A DNA stretch of 64,000 nt from Arthrobacter sp. ISL-28 (GCF_018613875.1 NZ_JAGGPJ010000023.1:1-64000), one strand, 5' to 3'; numbered from the stretch's first letter, positions 8,200 to 17,238 are shown. The notes: a model not told the origin generated them from the letters alone. Program-made: numbers and translations.

Positions 8200-8604
8200 T
8201 CCAGTTTATCGCGAGCGGCGGGCATGCGACCTACCGATCCGTCCCTCCAGCGGGCGCTTGACCGTCGCTCCGCACCGCCGTCGGTCGTGCCAACGGCCGA
8301 CCGCTGGCCATCGCCACCAAGTTTCTGCCGCGCGGGATGATTGTGCGGGGCCATGGGCCGGATGACACGACCGGCCGCGCATGTCTAGCGGCGCGTCCCA
8401 CGTTCACAGTGAGCAGGAACGCGAGAAAACGTCACCCAGCATTCACACATCGGCCTCCGGTGATTCGTCTTCTGTTCGAAGCGCAGGCCGCTGACAGAGC
8501 GAAGGACATGTGGATGCCTTCACGCTTCAAACCGAGAAGGAACTTCCCGCCGGGGTTGACGAAACGTTCATTGAGCACGAACACCACCAAGCAGAAGCCT
8601 CTCT
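8200..8604. other. No supported gene
   Basis: Reading frames exist on both strands but none has a recognisable fold, start signal or consistent composition. I see nothing assignable before the recombinase scrap at 8605. Confidence 0.4.
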
Positions 8605-8709
8605 GGGAGACACGACCTCGCACTGCTGGCGCTGATGTACGACACCGGCCGCCGGATCCAATAGATCGCTGACGTCCACCTCATGGGTTACTCATGCGGA
8701 TGTAGGTGA
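8605..8709 (+). pseudogene. Tyrosine recombinase fragment
   Basis: The frame from 8605 reads GRHDLALLALMYDTGRRIQ, then a TAG at 8662-8664, then IADVHL. This is the conserved block of phage/transposon tyrosine recombinases (pattern GRRDxALLxLLYxTGxRxxEL) around the first catalytic Arg, interrupted by a stop. Nothing of the C-terminal HxxR...Y region is seen. Confidence 0.5.
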
Positions 8710-9082
8710 GTCATGCAACTTCATAAGCCTGGGGCGGATTACCTGCCGTTTACTTGCATGGCATATGCTCCCTTTACCGTTGCCGTAACGGCCCAATGGG
8801 GGTCTACAGGGACGGCAGGTGGTCCGCTCCGAATTAAATGGGGGACGGAGCGGCACACCGCTGGGCAGATGCGGGTTATTTGGGTAGGAAGCCAGGCAGT
8901 CGCTTGCTCGACCGGATGGGGGCGGCGTGCCGCCGGGGATGCCGGGATGGTTCAGGATCAACCGGATCCCGTCGATCGAGAGGTGGCGGGGTGGGGTGGT
9001 GGTGACATCGGACTCGCAGGGACGTGCACGATCTCGTCGGGTGTCACGCCAAGCTTGTCGAACTTGTGACACCGCGCAGGCT
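8710..9082. other. No supported gene
   Basis: Long frames on both strands here are low-complexity and mutually contradictory. I found no domain, RBS-supported start or structured repeat. Confidence 0.35.
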
Positions 9083-9175
9083 GTGCGCCTTGCGGAGAAC
9101 CTCCAGGCCCCCTTCGAGATCGTCATCAGCGCCGAGCAGATGGGCGTCTGCAAGCCAGGGCTCCGTGCATTTGAG
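9083..9175 (+). pseudogene. HAD-family dehalogenase/phosphatase fragment
   Basis: The frame gives RLAENLQAPFEIVISAEQMG then VCKPGLRAFE. This matches motif III of haloacid-dehalogenase-type enzymes (xxVISAExVGxxKPxPxxFE, with the catalytic Lys in KP). The flanking domain is missing, so it is an isolated relic. Confidence 0.45.
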
Positions 9176-9283
9176 TGTTCTCACGACGAACCGCCATGAA
9201 TACCCGCAACTTAGGCCTGTCCAGTTCAGCCGATGGCGGGAGGGCATCGGGGCGCATGCGGTGCGCTATGTCAGAATGTGTCC

Positions 9284-9934
9284 ATGGCGGGCCCGACCTT
9301 TGACAGCCACAGACACCGGTCAGGAATCCGACTGGTGGCGATGCTGTCCGTTGGAACCCTCAGCGCCATGCTGGTCGGTTCATTATGGTCCTGGATCTAT
9401 GCCCCGTCGCTGGGCTGGGCGGCCGCCTGCCTTACCTACTTGGTCTGGGTCTGGTCGGTCATTGGCTGGCTCTCCCCGGCAGACACGGCCCGCCACGCAG
9501 CATACGAGGATCCAAGCCGCGCCGCTTCGGACATTCTGCTCCTGACGTCAACGCTGGCCAGCTTCGGCGGCATTGGGTTAATTCTCCTGGATGCAGGTTC
9601 TGCCGAAGGTCCCATGAAGGCGGGGATCATCGGGATAGCCCTAGGCGGCATCAGTCTGTCCTGGTTCCTCGTCCACACGCTTTTTACCCTGAAGTACGCA
9701 TCCCTTTACTATCAGGACCGCAAAGCCGTGGATTTCAATGAGGAGACGCCCCCCGATTACCGGGACTTCGCCTATCTTGCCTTCACCCTTGGTATGACGT
9801 TCCAGGTTTCGGATACAGATCTGAGGACAGCTTCGATCCGCTCCACTGCCCTGAGGCACGCGCTCCTCTCCTACCTTCTAGGGACGATAGTGCTGGCGAC
9901 CACCATCAACCTGGTGGCTGGCCTCGTGCGCTAA
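9284..9934 (+). CDS. DUF1345 family membrane protein
   Basis: 216 residues with about five hydrophobic helices. The C-terminal signature YRDFAYLAFTLGMTFQVSDT and the helix with RHALLSYLLGTIVLATTIN are characteristic of DUF1345, a small integral membrane family of unknown function. The start is ATG 9284; the GTG/ATG further upstream would add a sequence unlike the family. It lies upstream of and in the same direction as the hydrolase at 10062, but ~130 bp apart. Confidence 0.85.
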   Translation: MAGPTFDSHRHRSGIRLVAMLSVGTLSAMLVGSLWSWIYAPSLGWAAACLTYLVWVWSVIGWLSPADTARHAAYEDPSRAASDILLLTSTLASFGGIGLILLDAGSAEGPMKAGIIGIALGGISLSWFLVHTLFTLKYASLYYQDRKAVDFNEETPPDYRDFAYLAFTLGMTFQVSDTDLRTASIRSTALRHALLSYLLGTIVLATTINLVAGLVR

Positions 9935-10061
9935 AACCACCTTGAAGCTTCGACTCCCCGTCCCGCTGTCGGTTGCCCCCCACGGACGGGAGCAAGGACG
10001 ACCCTGCCGCCGGGACAGGATCCGGACTAGGATGGCCCGAAAGGACGCGGAGGACGTGCAG

Positions 10062-10898
10062 ATGCATCAGCCAGTGACGGCAGCCCCTGTAACCGGATAC
10101 GCCCCCGTCAACGGACTGCAGATGTACTACGAGCTGCATGGTGCCGGCGGCACACCGCTGTTGCTCCTGCATGGCGGGCTGTTCGATATCGAGCAGCAAT
10201 TTGGCGCATTAATCCCGAGCTTGGCGGCGGGCCGCAGGGTCATCGCCACGGAATTCCAAGGTCACGGTCGAACCAACGACATTGACCGGCCACTGAACAC
10301 CCGCGACCTGGCATCCGATGTCACCGGGCTCCTTGCTCATTTGGACGTGCGCGAGGTCGATGTCTTCGGATTCAGTGTCGGCGGCGCGGTCGCTCTGCAC
10401 CTGGCTGTTAAGCGGCCGGAACTTGTCCGCAAACTCATCGTCTCGTCGGTGTCGTTCCGACCCGACGGCGACCGGGGCGAAAACGCGGAAGCGGTTGCGG
10501 CAATGGCCGTCGACATGATCGCCGGTACCCCAATGGAACAGCGCTATCTGGCCGTGTCGCCGCATCCGGACCGCGAGCATCTACAGGGGCTGTTGGACAA
10601 GCTAGGACGCTACGATGCGGGCGCCAACGGGTGGAGTGATGACGAGATCAGCGGCATCGCGGCCCCGACACTGATCACCGTCGGCGATTGCGACATGGTC
10701 AAGTTGGAGCATGCGGTGCGGTTCCTCCAGCTGCGCGGGGGAGATGTGAACGGCGACTTTGAAGGGGTGCCCGCGTCACAGCTCGCTGTGTTTCCCGGCA
10801 CAACACATTTCTTCGGGCTGGCGAGGACCGAACTGGTGCGGGAGGTTGTGACGACCTTTCTGGACTCGCCTGCGCCTTCCGGGTGGCGGGACCGGTGA
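10062..10898 (+). CDS. Alpha/beta hydrolase
   Basis: 278 residues. The segment NGLQMYYELHGAGGTPLLLL leads to LHGG (oxyanion hole), the nucleophile elbow is GFSVGG (~Ser108), the acid is probably in VGDCDMVKLEH, and the His is in PGTTHFFGLA. The arrangement is that of the BioH/haloperoxidase-like branch. I chose ATG 10062 because GGAGGACGTGCAG precedes it; ATG 10032 is an alternative. Substrate unknown. Confidence 0.8.
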   Translation: MHQPVTAAPVTGYAPVNGLQMYYELHGAGGTPLLLLHGGLFDIEQQFGALIPSLAAGRRVIATEFQGHGRTNDIDRPLNTRDLASDVTGLLAHLDVREVDVFGFSVGGAVALHLAVKRPELVRKLIVSSVSFRPDGDRGENAEAVAAMAVDMIAGTPMEQRYLAVSPHPDREHLQGLLDKLGRYDAGANGWSDDEISGIAAPTLITVGDCDMVKLEHAVRFLQLRGGDVNGDFEGVPASQLAVFPGTTHFFGLARTELVREVVTTFLDSPAPSGWRDR

Positions 10899-10925
10899 TC
10901 ACCAAAACCGGAAAGATTCTACCGA

Positions 10926-11087
10926 ATGGAAGGCAAGACGCCGGTCATCCCGCTTTGTAGAATCGGCCCGGGTATCGAGGAGGCCAACAACATCGCCAAG
11001 GTCCAAGGCGTATTCCGCCTCGCATTCGGCTCCGGCGACTTGCGCCGCGGCACGGGACGGGAATGCCGAATACCCAAAAGGCCATGA
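10926..11087 (+). pseudogene. HpcH/HpaI aldolase (CitE-like) fragment
   Basis: 53 codons: TPVIPLCRIGPGIEEANNIA, then VFRLAFGSGDLRRGTG, then a stop. This is the central block of CitE-like lyases (VxxLIETxxGIxNAxEIA ... LxFGSGDFRRDTG). The continuation is recoverable only in other frames. The N- and C-terminal thirds are missing. Confidence 0.5.
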
Positions 11088-11416
11088 CCAATCAACCCGC
11101 GTACCAAGCTCGATATCGTTGATCTCCGCGGCCGTCATCACTGTTGCTCTGGGCCATCTATGGCGGCACGGCTGCATGAGCCAGACCAGCAGCATTCCCC
11201 GATGCTGCCGATCGAGGGCACCTTCTGGCTCGCCTTTCAGGTGCACCGCCAGAGAAGCCGGCGTCCAGCTGAATTTCCGATTTGATAAATTCATCAAATT
11301 TGCTGACCGGAAAGGCTACGCTGTCAGTCAGTGGATGATATTCACCTGAAATTGCATACAGGCTGGGGCCAGCTGGAGGATATTGGGGGCTGCAGCCGCT
11401 CGAAGATTGGAGCGTC
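11088..11416. other. Intergenic region upstream of sugar ABC operon
   Basis: No gene is supportable. It contains the tail of the decayed CitE-like sequence and, nearer the ABC operon, the palindrome at 11280-11299. Confidence 0.4.
11280..11299. promoter_or_regulatory. Candidate operator of the sugar ABC operon
   Basis: ATTTGATAAATTCATCAAAT is a 20-bp inverted repeat with one mismatched pair, AT-rich in a GC-rich region, centred ~127 bp upstream of the binding-protein start. Its form suits a LacI or ROK-type sugar repressor, but no such regulator is in the window. Confidence 0.5.
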
Positions 11417-12772
11417 ATGCACCGCCCTGCCAAATTACTTGTGGCACTGTTGTCCGCGGCAGTGCTGCTGGCAACTTCGGCCTGTTCGCCGGAACAGCCG
11501 GCCGCAGAAAACCGGACACTGAAGATCGTCTACCAAAAGACAGACTCCTTTACCGCACTCGACACCCTGTTCAAGGATGCCAAGAAGGACTTTGAAGCTG
11601 CTAATCAAGGCACCACCGTTGAGCTGCAGCCCATCGAGGCGAACGACGACGACTATGGCACCAAGCTTGCGCTGGCCCTGAGGTCAGCGGAAACCGCACC
11701 GGACGTCTTTTACGAGGACACCTTCAAAGTGCGGTCGGACGTCGACGCCGGATACCTCCTGAAGCTGGACAGTTACCTTGAGAAATGGGACGACTGGAAG
11801 ATCTACAACGAAGCCGCCAAAGCTGCCGGCACCGGTGACGACGGCGGCATCTACGCTGTCCCGCTGGGCACTGACACCCGCGGCATCTGGTACAACAAGA
11901 AGGTCCTGCAAAAGGCAGGGATCGCCGTGCCGTGGCAGCCCCGGACCTGGGATGAAATTCTCGATGCCGCCCGCAAAATGAAGGCCGCGGATCCGTCCGT
12001 GATTCCCTTCAATATGTACGCCGGCAAGGCGTCCGGGGAAGGCACCGTTATGCAAAGCTTCTACGAGCTGTTGTATGGCACGGACAGTGAGCTGTATGAC
12101 CAGCAGGAGAAGAAGTGGGTGGTCGGTTCGCAGGGCTTCACCGATTCACTGGCCTTCCTGAAAACCCTCTACGACGAAAAACTGGCTGTTACGCCTGCCG
12201 AGGCGCTCGACGCGAACGTCTGGAAGAAGGTCTTCGGCGAATGGTTGCCACAGGGCAAAATGGGGGCCGTCGTGGAAGGTTCCTACTCGCCGTCGTTCTG
12301 GCAGAAGGGCGGCAGTTACGAGTGGGCAGGCTACGGCGAAGACATGGGCGTGGCTAAGTTCCCCACCCAGCACGGCCAGGAGCCGGGCGGCGTCAGCATG
12401 TCGGGCGGCTGGACCCTGGCCGTCGGTGCGGACTCCAAGAATCCGGACCAGGCCTTCCAGTTCCTTGCCACGGCCCTGAACAAGAAGAACTCACTGGCGT
12501 TCACCGTTGCGAGTTCCCAAATCGCGGTCCGGTCCGACGTCGCCGCCGAACCCGACTATCTGGCGGCCAACCCGTTCGTCAAGGACGTGTCAGAACTCGT
12601 TTCCGTCACCCACTACCGGCCCGCAACAGCGGACTACCCACGGATCTCCGCGGCCGTGCAGGTTGCCACTGAAGCCGTGATCACGGGTAAGTTCTCGCCG
12701 CAGGAGGCAGCCGAGCAGTACGACAAGACAATAAGGGACCAGGTGGGTGACGCCAAGGTCCTGCAGAAATAA
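11417..12772 (+). CDS. Sugar ABC transporter substrate-binding lipoprotein
   Basis: 451 residues. A signal peptide with lipobox LLATSAC (Cys ~22) is followed by a family-1 extracellular solute-binding fold: KIVYQKTDSFTALDTLF, DVFYEDTFKV, the hinge IYAVPLGTDTRGIWYNKKVL and SGGWTLAVGADSKNPDQAFQ. It captures an oligo- or monosaccharide at the outer membrane face for two inner-membrane permeases encoded directly downstream (3-bp gap). The start is ATG 11417 with TTGGAGC upstream. The exact sugar cannot be read from sequence. Confidence 0.88.
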   Translation: MHRPAKLLVALLSAAVLLATSACSPEQPAAENRTLKIVYQKTDSFTALDTLFKDAKKDFEAANQGTTVELQPIEANDDDYGTKLALALRSAETAPDVFYEDTFKVRSDVDAGYLLKLDSYLEKWDDWKIYNEAAKAAGTGDDGGIYAVPLGTDTRGIWYNKKVLQKAGIAVPWQPRTWDEILDAARKMKAADPSVIPFNMYAGKASGEGTVMQSFYELLYGTDSELYDQQEKKWVVGSQGFTDSLAFLKTLYDEKLAVTPAEALDANVWKKVFGEWLPQGKMGAVVEGSYSPSFWQKGGSYEWAGYGEDMGVAKFPTQHGQEPGGVSMSGGWTLAVGADSKNPDQAFQFLATALNKKNSLAFTVASSQIAVRSDVAAEPDYLAANPFVKDVSELVSVTHYRPATADYPRISAAVQVATEAVITGKFSPQEAAEQYDKTIRDQVGDAKVLQK

Positions 12773-12775
12773 CGC

Positions 12776-13657
12776 ATGGGTGCACGCAAATCCGTCCGGC
12801 AGCAGCTCCGGCTGCTGCCGGTCGTGCCGTCCGTCCTGCTCCTCCTCCTTTTCCTCGCGGCGCCCGTCGTGTGGTCCTTCCACGCGTCCTTCACGAACGC
12901 GGCCCTTACCGGCCAGAACGCCAGGAATCCGGCTTGGACCGGCGTCGACAACTACGCGCGGCTGCTGACCGACTCCGCATTCCCGGCCTCTGTTGTCCTG
13001 ACGGTTGTTTTCGTGGTGGCGTCTGCGATCGTGGGCCAGAATCTGCTGGGACTGCTGATTGCCGGACTGATGACGCGCGCCCGGAAGCCCGTGTCCGCCG
13101 TCGTGGGTACTGTCGTAGTGGCGGCATGGGTGCTTCCCGAGATTGTTGCCGCGTTCGCCGCTTACGCGTATTTCAGCAAGGACGGGACGCTGAACCAGCT
13201 GCTCGCCGGTGCAGGCTGGGCCGGTGCCGACTGGCTGTACGCGTTCCCCATGGTGGCCGTGGTGCTCGCCAACATCTGGCGCGGCACCGCCTTCTCTATG
13301 CTCGTGTACCGGGCGGCCCTCGCCGACGTGCCGCAGGACATCTCCGAAGCCGCACTCATGGACGGCGCATCCGGACGGCAACGGCTGGTGTTCATCACGC
13401 TGCCATTGATCCGGTCCAGCATTGCCACCAACCTGATGCTCGTGACCCTCCAGACCCTGGCCGTCTTCACCCTGATCTGGGTGATGACGGCCGGCGGACC
13501 GTCCAATACCAGCACCACTTTACCGGTCCTTGCCTATCAGGAGGCCTTCAAGTTCGGCGACATTGGCTACGGCACCGCCATCGCCTCCGTGCTCATTGTC
13601 CTGGGCCTGGTGTTCGGGATTGCCTACGTCCGGCTGCTCAAGGGGGACAACCGATGA
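12776..13657 (+). CDS. Sugar ABC transporter permease (MalF type)
   Basis: 293 residues, six membrane helices. The cytoplasmic EAA loop ISEAALMDGASGRQRLVFIT (~residues 195-215) contacts the ATPase. It starts 3 bp after the binding-protein stop and overlaps the next permease by 4 bp, so the three genes are co-translated. No ATPase gene follows; in actinobacteria such operons commonly use a shared MsiK-type ATPase encoded elsewhere. Confidence 0.9.
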   Translation: MGARKSVRQQLRLLPVVPSVLLLLLFLAAPVVWSFHASFTNAALTGQNARNPAWTGVDNYARLLTDSAFPASVVLTVVFVVASAIVGQNLLGLLIAGLMTRARKPVSAVVGTVVVAAWVLPEIVAAFAAYAYFSKDGTLNQLLAGAGWAGADWLYAFPMVAVVLANIWRGTAFSMLVYRAALADVPQDISEAALMDGASGRQRLVFITLPLIRSSIATNLMLVTLQTLAVFTLIWVMTAGGPSNTSTTLPVLAYQEAFKFGDIGYGTAIASVLIVLGLVFGIAYVRLLKGDNR

Positions 13658-14529
13658 CGACGGCGGAACAGGCGGCCCCGCGGACCGCTAACGGGAGGGT
13701 AGCCTCGCCGGCGCGCCGCAAGGCCAGTGCTCCGGCAGATGCCGCGCTGCTGCTGATCGGCGCCTGCTTTCTGCTGCCGTTGCTGTGGCTGGTATTTGCT
13801 TCGCTGGATACCAACGCCGGCTACCAGACACGGCTGCCCGCCAACGCCTCGCTCACCAACTTTGCGGCGGTCCTCACGCCGGAGTTGCTGCTCAGGCCGT
13901 TATGGAACAGCGTGCTGCTCTCCGGCGGGACGGCAACGGTGACCCTGGCGGCTGCCGTGCTGGCCGCCTACCCGCTTTCCCGGTTCCAGTCCAGGTTCAA
14001 CAGGCCGTTCCTGTATTCGATCCTGTGCGGGACCTGCCTGCCCATCACGGCGATCATGGTTCCGGTCTACGGCCTGTTCGTCCAGTGGCGGCTGCTGGAC
14101 TCCATGCCGTCAACCGTTCTCTTTATGGCGGCAACGGCGCTGCCAATGGCCATCTGGATGACCAAGAACTTCATGGACACGGTGCCCGTCGCGCTGGAAG
14201 AAGCCGCCTGGATGGATGGTGCCTCCGGGCTGACGGCCCTGCGCTCCGTGGTGCTGCCCCTAATGCGCCAGGGGCTGGGCGTCGTGTTTATCTTCGTTTT
14301 CATCCAGACCTGGGGCAACTTCTTCGTGCCCTTCATACTCCTGCTGTCCCCGTCGAAACAGCCTGCGTCCGTTTCGATCTTCAGCTTCTTCGGCCAGCAT
14401 GGAGCCATCGCCTACGGCCAGCTGGCCGCATTTTCCATCCTTTATTCGGTTCCGGTCCTGGTCCTGTACGTTCTGGTGGCGCGCGGGGCCGGCGTATCGT
14501 TCGCGTTGTCCGGGGCGGTCAGGGGCTAA
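13654..14529 (+). CDS. Sugar ABC transporter permease (MalG type)
   Basis: 291 residues. A short Ala/Arg-rich N-terminus is followed by six helices and the EAA loop VALEEAAWMDGASGLTALRS near residue 190. The ATG at 13654 sits inside the ATGA overlap with the upstream permease stop; longer forms of the same frame are shadows of that permease. Together with 11417 and 12776 it forms a complete import channel lacking only the ATPase. Confidence 0.9.
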   Translation: MTTAEQAAPRTANGRVASPARRKASAPADAALLLIGACFLLPLLWLVFASLDTNAGYQTRLPANASLTNFAAVLTPELLLRPLWNSVLLSGGTATVTLAAAVLAAYPLSRFQSRFNRPFLYSILCGTCLPITAIMVPVYGLFVQWRLLDSMPSTVLFMAATALPMAIWMTKNFMDTVPVALEEAAWMDGASGLTALRSVVLPLMRQGLGVVFIFVFIQTWGNFFVPFILLLSPSKQPASVSIFSFFGQHGAIAYGQLAAFSILYSVPVLVLYVLVARGAGVSFALSGAVRG

Positions 14530-14726
14530 GGCAGCGGTCAGTCGGAGTCTTCGACGACCGTTGCGAAACGGGATGGTGTCGCCCAGGTGTGCCTGGTGAG
14601 CGGTGGGTCCGGGGTTGTAGAGAACCCTGATGCCGTGGAGCTTGTCGGCCCGGGCTGGCGGGCACCGAGTTCACCCCGCTGGTGTCAGCTACGCTGTGCT
14701 CCCATCCGGTCGGGGCGAGGGGAACC
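14530..14726. other. Short stretch with possible minus-strand gene end
   Basis: On the minus strand a frame ends HTWATPSRFATVVEDSD with a stop at about 14540. It reads like a natural C-terminus, but too little remains to name. The region otherwise holds the leader of the lipoprotein gene. Confidence 0.25.
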
Positions 14727-15590
14727 ATGATGGCACCGGGATACATACTTCGCGGCCTCTGGGTGGCGGGAGTCTCGATGAGCCTCCTGACCGCCTGCGC
14801 TCCGGCCGCACCTGGCGGGGCAACACTCGGGTCGCCCGGGCCGCCTGCCGGTGTGGAATCCGGCCGGGACGCCGCAGCCCCCGGAGGCGGGACCGGCAGT
14901 CCAACGGCGGCTCCGGCGAAAGCCGCGCGCCTCTTCTCCCAGTCCGACGTGGAGACTTTGGCCGGCGTGGTGGCGGGGCCAGGAGGAGCTACGGGCGAAG
15001 TCCTGACCGGAGAGCGGTTGTGGGACGAAAACCAGTCCCTGCATTTCGGTGCGGGTTCGGCGCAGGTGAGCCCGGCCACGTGCTCGGGAGTGCTGGCGTG
15101 GGCCATGTTGATGTCCGCGGGATTGCCGGCCGCGGGGACTTTCAGCGGAACCCGTGCCGAGCCCGTATTCATCGCCGTCACGGGTGACCGTGATGCCGTA
15201 TTGGCGCTGGCGTTCCCCTCCGTTTTCCAACTGCCGGACTGTTCCCCCGCCAACCTGACAGTAGAGAATGGTTCCTTCACCGCGACGTACCAGCGGGCCT
15301 CGGCGTTCACTGACGCTGACCAAAGCTTTGCCGTGATTGCCACCCTTCTCATCGAGGGTAAGCGGCCTGCCCATTTCCTCCGCGTGGCAGCCAAGAACGG
15401 GACGCTGTTTGTCCAGGCAACGATGCCCCTGGCCGACCCCGGCGACTACCGCAACGAGGCGAACCGCCTCACCGGCTATATCAACCAGGTAGTGCGCGGT
15501 GAGCAGCAACTCCTGGACGGCGTCACCCCCAGTCCGGGACCCGGTCCAGAACCCCTTCAAGAACCGCCCTTGAGTGTCGCAAGCTCCTGA
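14727..15590 (+). CDS. Secreted lipoprotein of unknown function
   Basis: 287 residues. A signal peptide with lipobox SLLTACAPA (Cys ~24) is followed by a Gly/Pro/Ala-rich linker to ~70 and then a globular domain containing two cysteines (ATCSGVLAW and QLPDCSPAN) that could form a disulfide. The layout resembles actinobacterial surface sensor or LpqN-type lipoproteins, but no family motif is decisive. The start is ATG 14727 or 14730 after a GGGGAACC element; the longer frame from 14682 lacks a signal peptide at its start. Confidence 0.6.
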   Translation: MMAPGYILRGLWVAGVSMSLLTACAPAAPGGATLGSPGPPAGVESGRDAAAPGGGTGSPTAAPAKAARLFSQSDVETLAGVVAGPGGATGEVLTGERLWDENQSLHFGAGSAQVSPATCSGVLAWAMLMSAGLPAAGTFSGTRAEPVFIAVTGDRDAVLALAFPSVFQLPDCSPANLTVENGSFTATYQRASAFTDADQSFAVIATLLIEGKRPAHFLRVAAKNGTLFVQATMPLADPGDYRNEANRLTGYINQVVRGEQQLLDGVTPSPGPGPEPLQEPPLSVASS

Positions 15591-15796
15591 CTCCCAAGGG
15601 TGGTTCGACCTTGGACTCCGCGCCGGCCGAATGGGACTGTGCCGAGTTCTGACTCCCGGTTGCAAAAAGGGCTGTTCCCACGGCTGGTCCGTGCCTATAG
15701 GGTGATCTCGGGCGGTGTCGATGAAGTATCGCCCGGTTTCGTGATCGGTGCTGATAACGGGGCTGATCCTAGCCATTTGAATCTCGGGAGGAAGTT

Positions 15797-16030
15797 ATGA
15801 CTAGTCCAGAGCAGGATCCGACTCAGCAGGAAGGCCCGGCGGACGGTGGCGCGGCAGGCGTCCCGGGTACCCATGACGGGGGAGCCGACGGAGGAGCCGA
15901 CAGCGGAGCCGACGGGGGTGCCGACAGCGGAGCCGACAGTGGTGCCGACGGGGGTGCCGACAGCGGAGCCGACGGGGGTGCCGACAGCGGAGCCGACGGG
16001 GGTGCCGACAGCGGAGCCGAGGGCAGCTAG
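15797..16030 (+). CDS. Asp-repeat peptide, candidate RiPP precursor
   Basis: 77 residues. A polar leader (MTSPEQDPTQQEGPADGG and on to THDGG) precedes twelve consecutive tetrapeptides of the form Asp-(Gly/Ser)-Gly-Ala, ending EGS. Asp recurs exactly every fourth residue, and there is no Cys, aromatic residue or Lys. A strong GGAGGAAG site lies 4 bases before the ATG. The stop is 2 bp before a JmjC/cupin oxygenase gene, so the two are surely co-expressed. I infer that the repeat is the substrate of that oxygenase, giving a chain of beta-hydroxyaspartates that could bind metal ions. The alternative is a structural or phase-variable peptide. The function is not known to me. Confidence 0.75.
   Translation: MTSPEQDPTQQEGPADGGAAGVPGTHDGGADGGADSGADGGADSGADSGADGGADSGADGGADSGADGGADSGAEGS
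15875..16018 (+). repeat. In-frame 12/24-bp tandem repeat encoding Asp-Gly/Ser-Gly-Ala units
   Basis: Twelve 12-bp units. The last six form three perfect tandem copies of a 24-bp unit (15947-15970, 15971-15994, 15995-16018), and another copy lies at 15911-15934. Copy number could vary by slippage without breaking the frame. Confidence 0.95.
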
Positions 16031-16032
16031 GT

Positions 16033-17238
16033 TTGAGCACCACCCGCACGGACTTTCAGGACCCCGGCGCAGTGCAAGGCGCCGGGGTCCTGGAGACACG
16101 TCTAATTGACATTGGCCGTGAGAGGTTCGCCGGCGACGTCTGGGGGCGCACAGCGCTGCTTACGCGTTGCGCCAGTGACTTCTCCGATCTGTTCTCTCCC
16201 GAGGCCGTCGACGAACTGATCTCGCGCCGTGGACTGCGAACACCCTTTCTCCGCGTCGCTAAGGGTGGTTCTACATTTCCCGACTCGTCATTCACCTCTC
16301 CCGCCGGCGTCGGTGCCACCATCGGTGACCAGCTCGACGACACCGCGCTTTGGCGGAAATTCGCCGACGGTGCCACACTCGTTCTGCAGGCTCTGCACCG
16401 CACGTGGGAACCAGTCTCGGACTTCACCACCATGCTGAGCAGCGAGCTCGGACATCCGGTGCAGGCCAATGCCTACATCACGCCGCCTCAGAACCGTGGG
16501 TTCGACGATCACTATGACGTCCACGACGTCTTCGTTCTGCAGATCGAGGGGACCAAGCGCTGGATCATCCACGAGCCGGTCCATCCGGACCCGTTGCGTG
16601 ATCAGCCCTGGACTGATCGCCGCTCCGCCGTCGCCGAGGCCGCGAAGGGCGAGGCCTACATCGACACCGTGCTCGAGCCCGGGGATGCCCTCTACCTGCC
16701 GCGTGGCTGGTTGCATGCCGCTGAGGCGCAGGGCGAGGTCTCCATCCACCTCACGCTTGGAGTCCATAGCTGGACCCGCTATGCGTTGGCCGAACAGCTC
16801 ACGCAGGCCGCGCTTGCAGTGCTAGGCGACGATCCCGAGATGCGCCGTACGTTGCCGTTGGGCGTAGACGAGCCAAACGGGGAGATCGATGTCGTCCGTG
16901 AGCGCCTCGCCGCCGCCCTCGCTGAGGCTGATTCCATTCCTCTGTTCCACGGTGCCCGGCGACGTCAGAGTCGCCCGGCACCGCTGGGACCGCTGGCACA
17001 GCTGGCGGCCGTCGACAGCCTGGGCCCTGAGTCTGTGGTCCGGCTTCGCGATGCACTGGAAGCACGGCTTGAGAGCTCGCGCCTGACCACGCGGGTGGGT
17101 TCGTTCGACTTCCCGGAGACCGATCTGCCGTCGGTGATGCGCCTGCTCGACGGGGAGGTTCACACCGCGAACGATCTCGGCGTCGAACTCGTTGAAAGAC
17201 TGTTGCGCGCGGGGGTCCTCGTTCCCGTTGAACAGTGA
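16033..17238 (+). CDS. JmjC/cupin Fe(II)/2-oxoglutarate-dependent peptide hydroxylase (candidate RiPP maturase)
   Basis: 401 residues. A RoxA/MINA-like JmjC cupin carries the iron ligands H160-x-D162 (in FDDHYDVHDVFVLQ) and H228 (YLPRGWLHAA), and K175 in EGTKRW as probable 2-oxoglutarate ligand. A C-terminal helical/winged-helix region (~residues 300-400) resembles the dimerisation and substrate part of ribosomal-protein hydroxylases. The TTG at 16033 follows AGGGCAG and lies 2 bp after the peptide stop. Known relatives hydroxylate protein side chains; here the adjacent Asp-repeat peptide is the obvious substrate. The iron-site motif is firm, the substrate inferred. Confidence 0.82.
   Translation: MSTTRTDFQDPGAVQGAGVLETRLIDIGRERFAGDVWGRTALLTRCASDFSDLFSPEAVDELISRRGLRTPFLRVAKGGSTFPDSSFTSPAGVGATIGDQLDDTALWRKFADGATLVLQALHRTWEPVSDFTTMLSSELGHPVQANAYITPPQNRGFDDHYDVHDVFVLQIEGTKRWIIHEPVHPDPLRDQPWTDRRSAVAEAAKGEAYIDTVLEPGDALYLPRGWLHAAEAQGEVSIHLTLGVHSWTRYALAEQLTQAALAVLGDDPEMRRTLPLGVDEPNGEIDVVRERLAAALAEADSIPLFHGARRRQSRPAPLGPLAQLAAVDSLGPESVVRLRDALEARLESSRLTTRVGSFDFPETDLPSVMRLLDGEVHTANDLGVELVERLLRAGVLVPVEQ

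Noticed and set aside
12871..13653. Upstream extension of the second sugar permease frame
   Set aside because: This is an out-of-frame shadow of the first permease. The ATG at 13654 in the ATGA overlap is the natural start.
15656..15705. Promoter for the Asp-repeat peptide (TTGCAA ... TATAGG)
   Set aside because: The spacing of about 30 bp between the boxes is too long for a standard sigma-70 promoter, so I did not annotate it.
14685..15776. 363-codon open frame on the minus strand
   Set aside because: It lies antisense to the lipoprotein gene, is rich in Arg/His/Gln, and has no domain or start signal. The plus frame has a signal peptide and natural composition.
15875..16018. Possible CRISPR-like or minisatellite array
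   Set aside because: The units are contiguous without spacers, keep reading frame and encode protein. No cas genes are present.
15695..16099. Minus-strand frame with repeated Val-Gly-Thr-Pro-like units
   Set aside because: It only mirrors the GC-rich 24-bp tandem repeat of the plus-strand peptide gene. It has no RBS, while the plus ORF has a very strong one and a coupled downstream gene.
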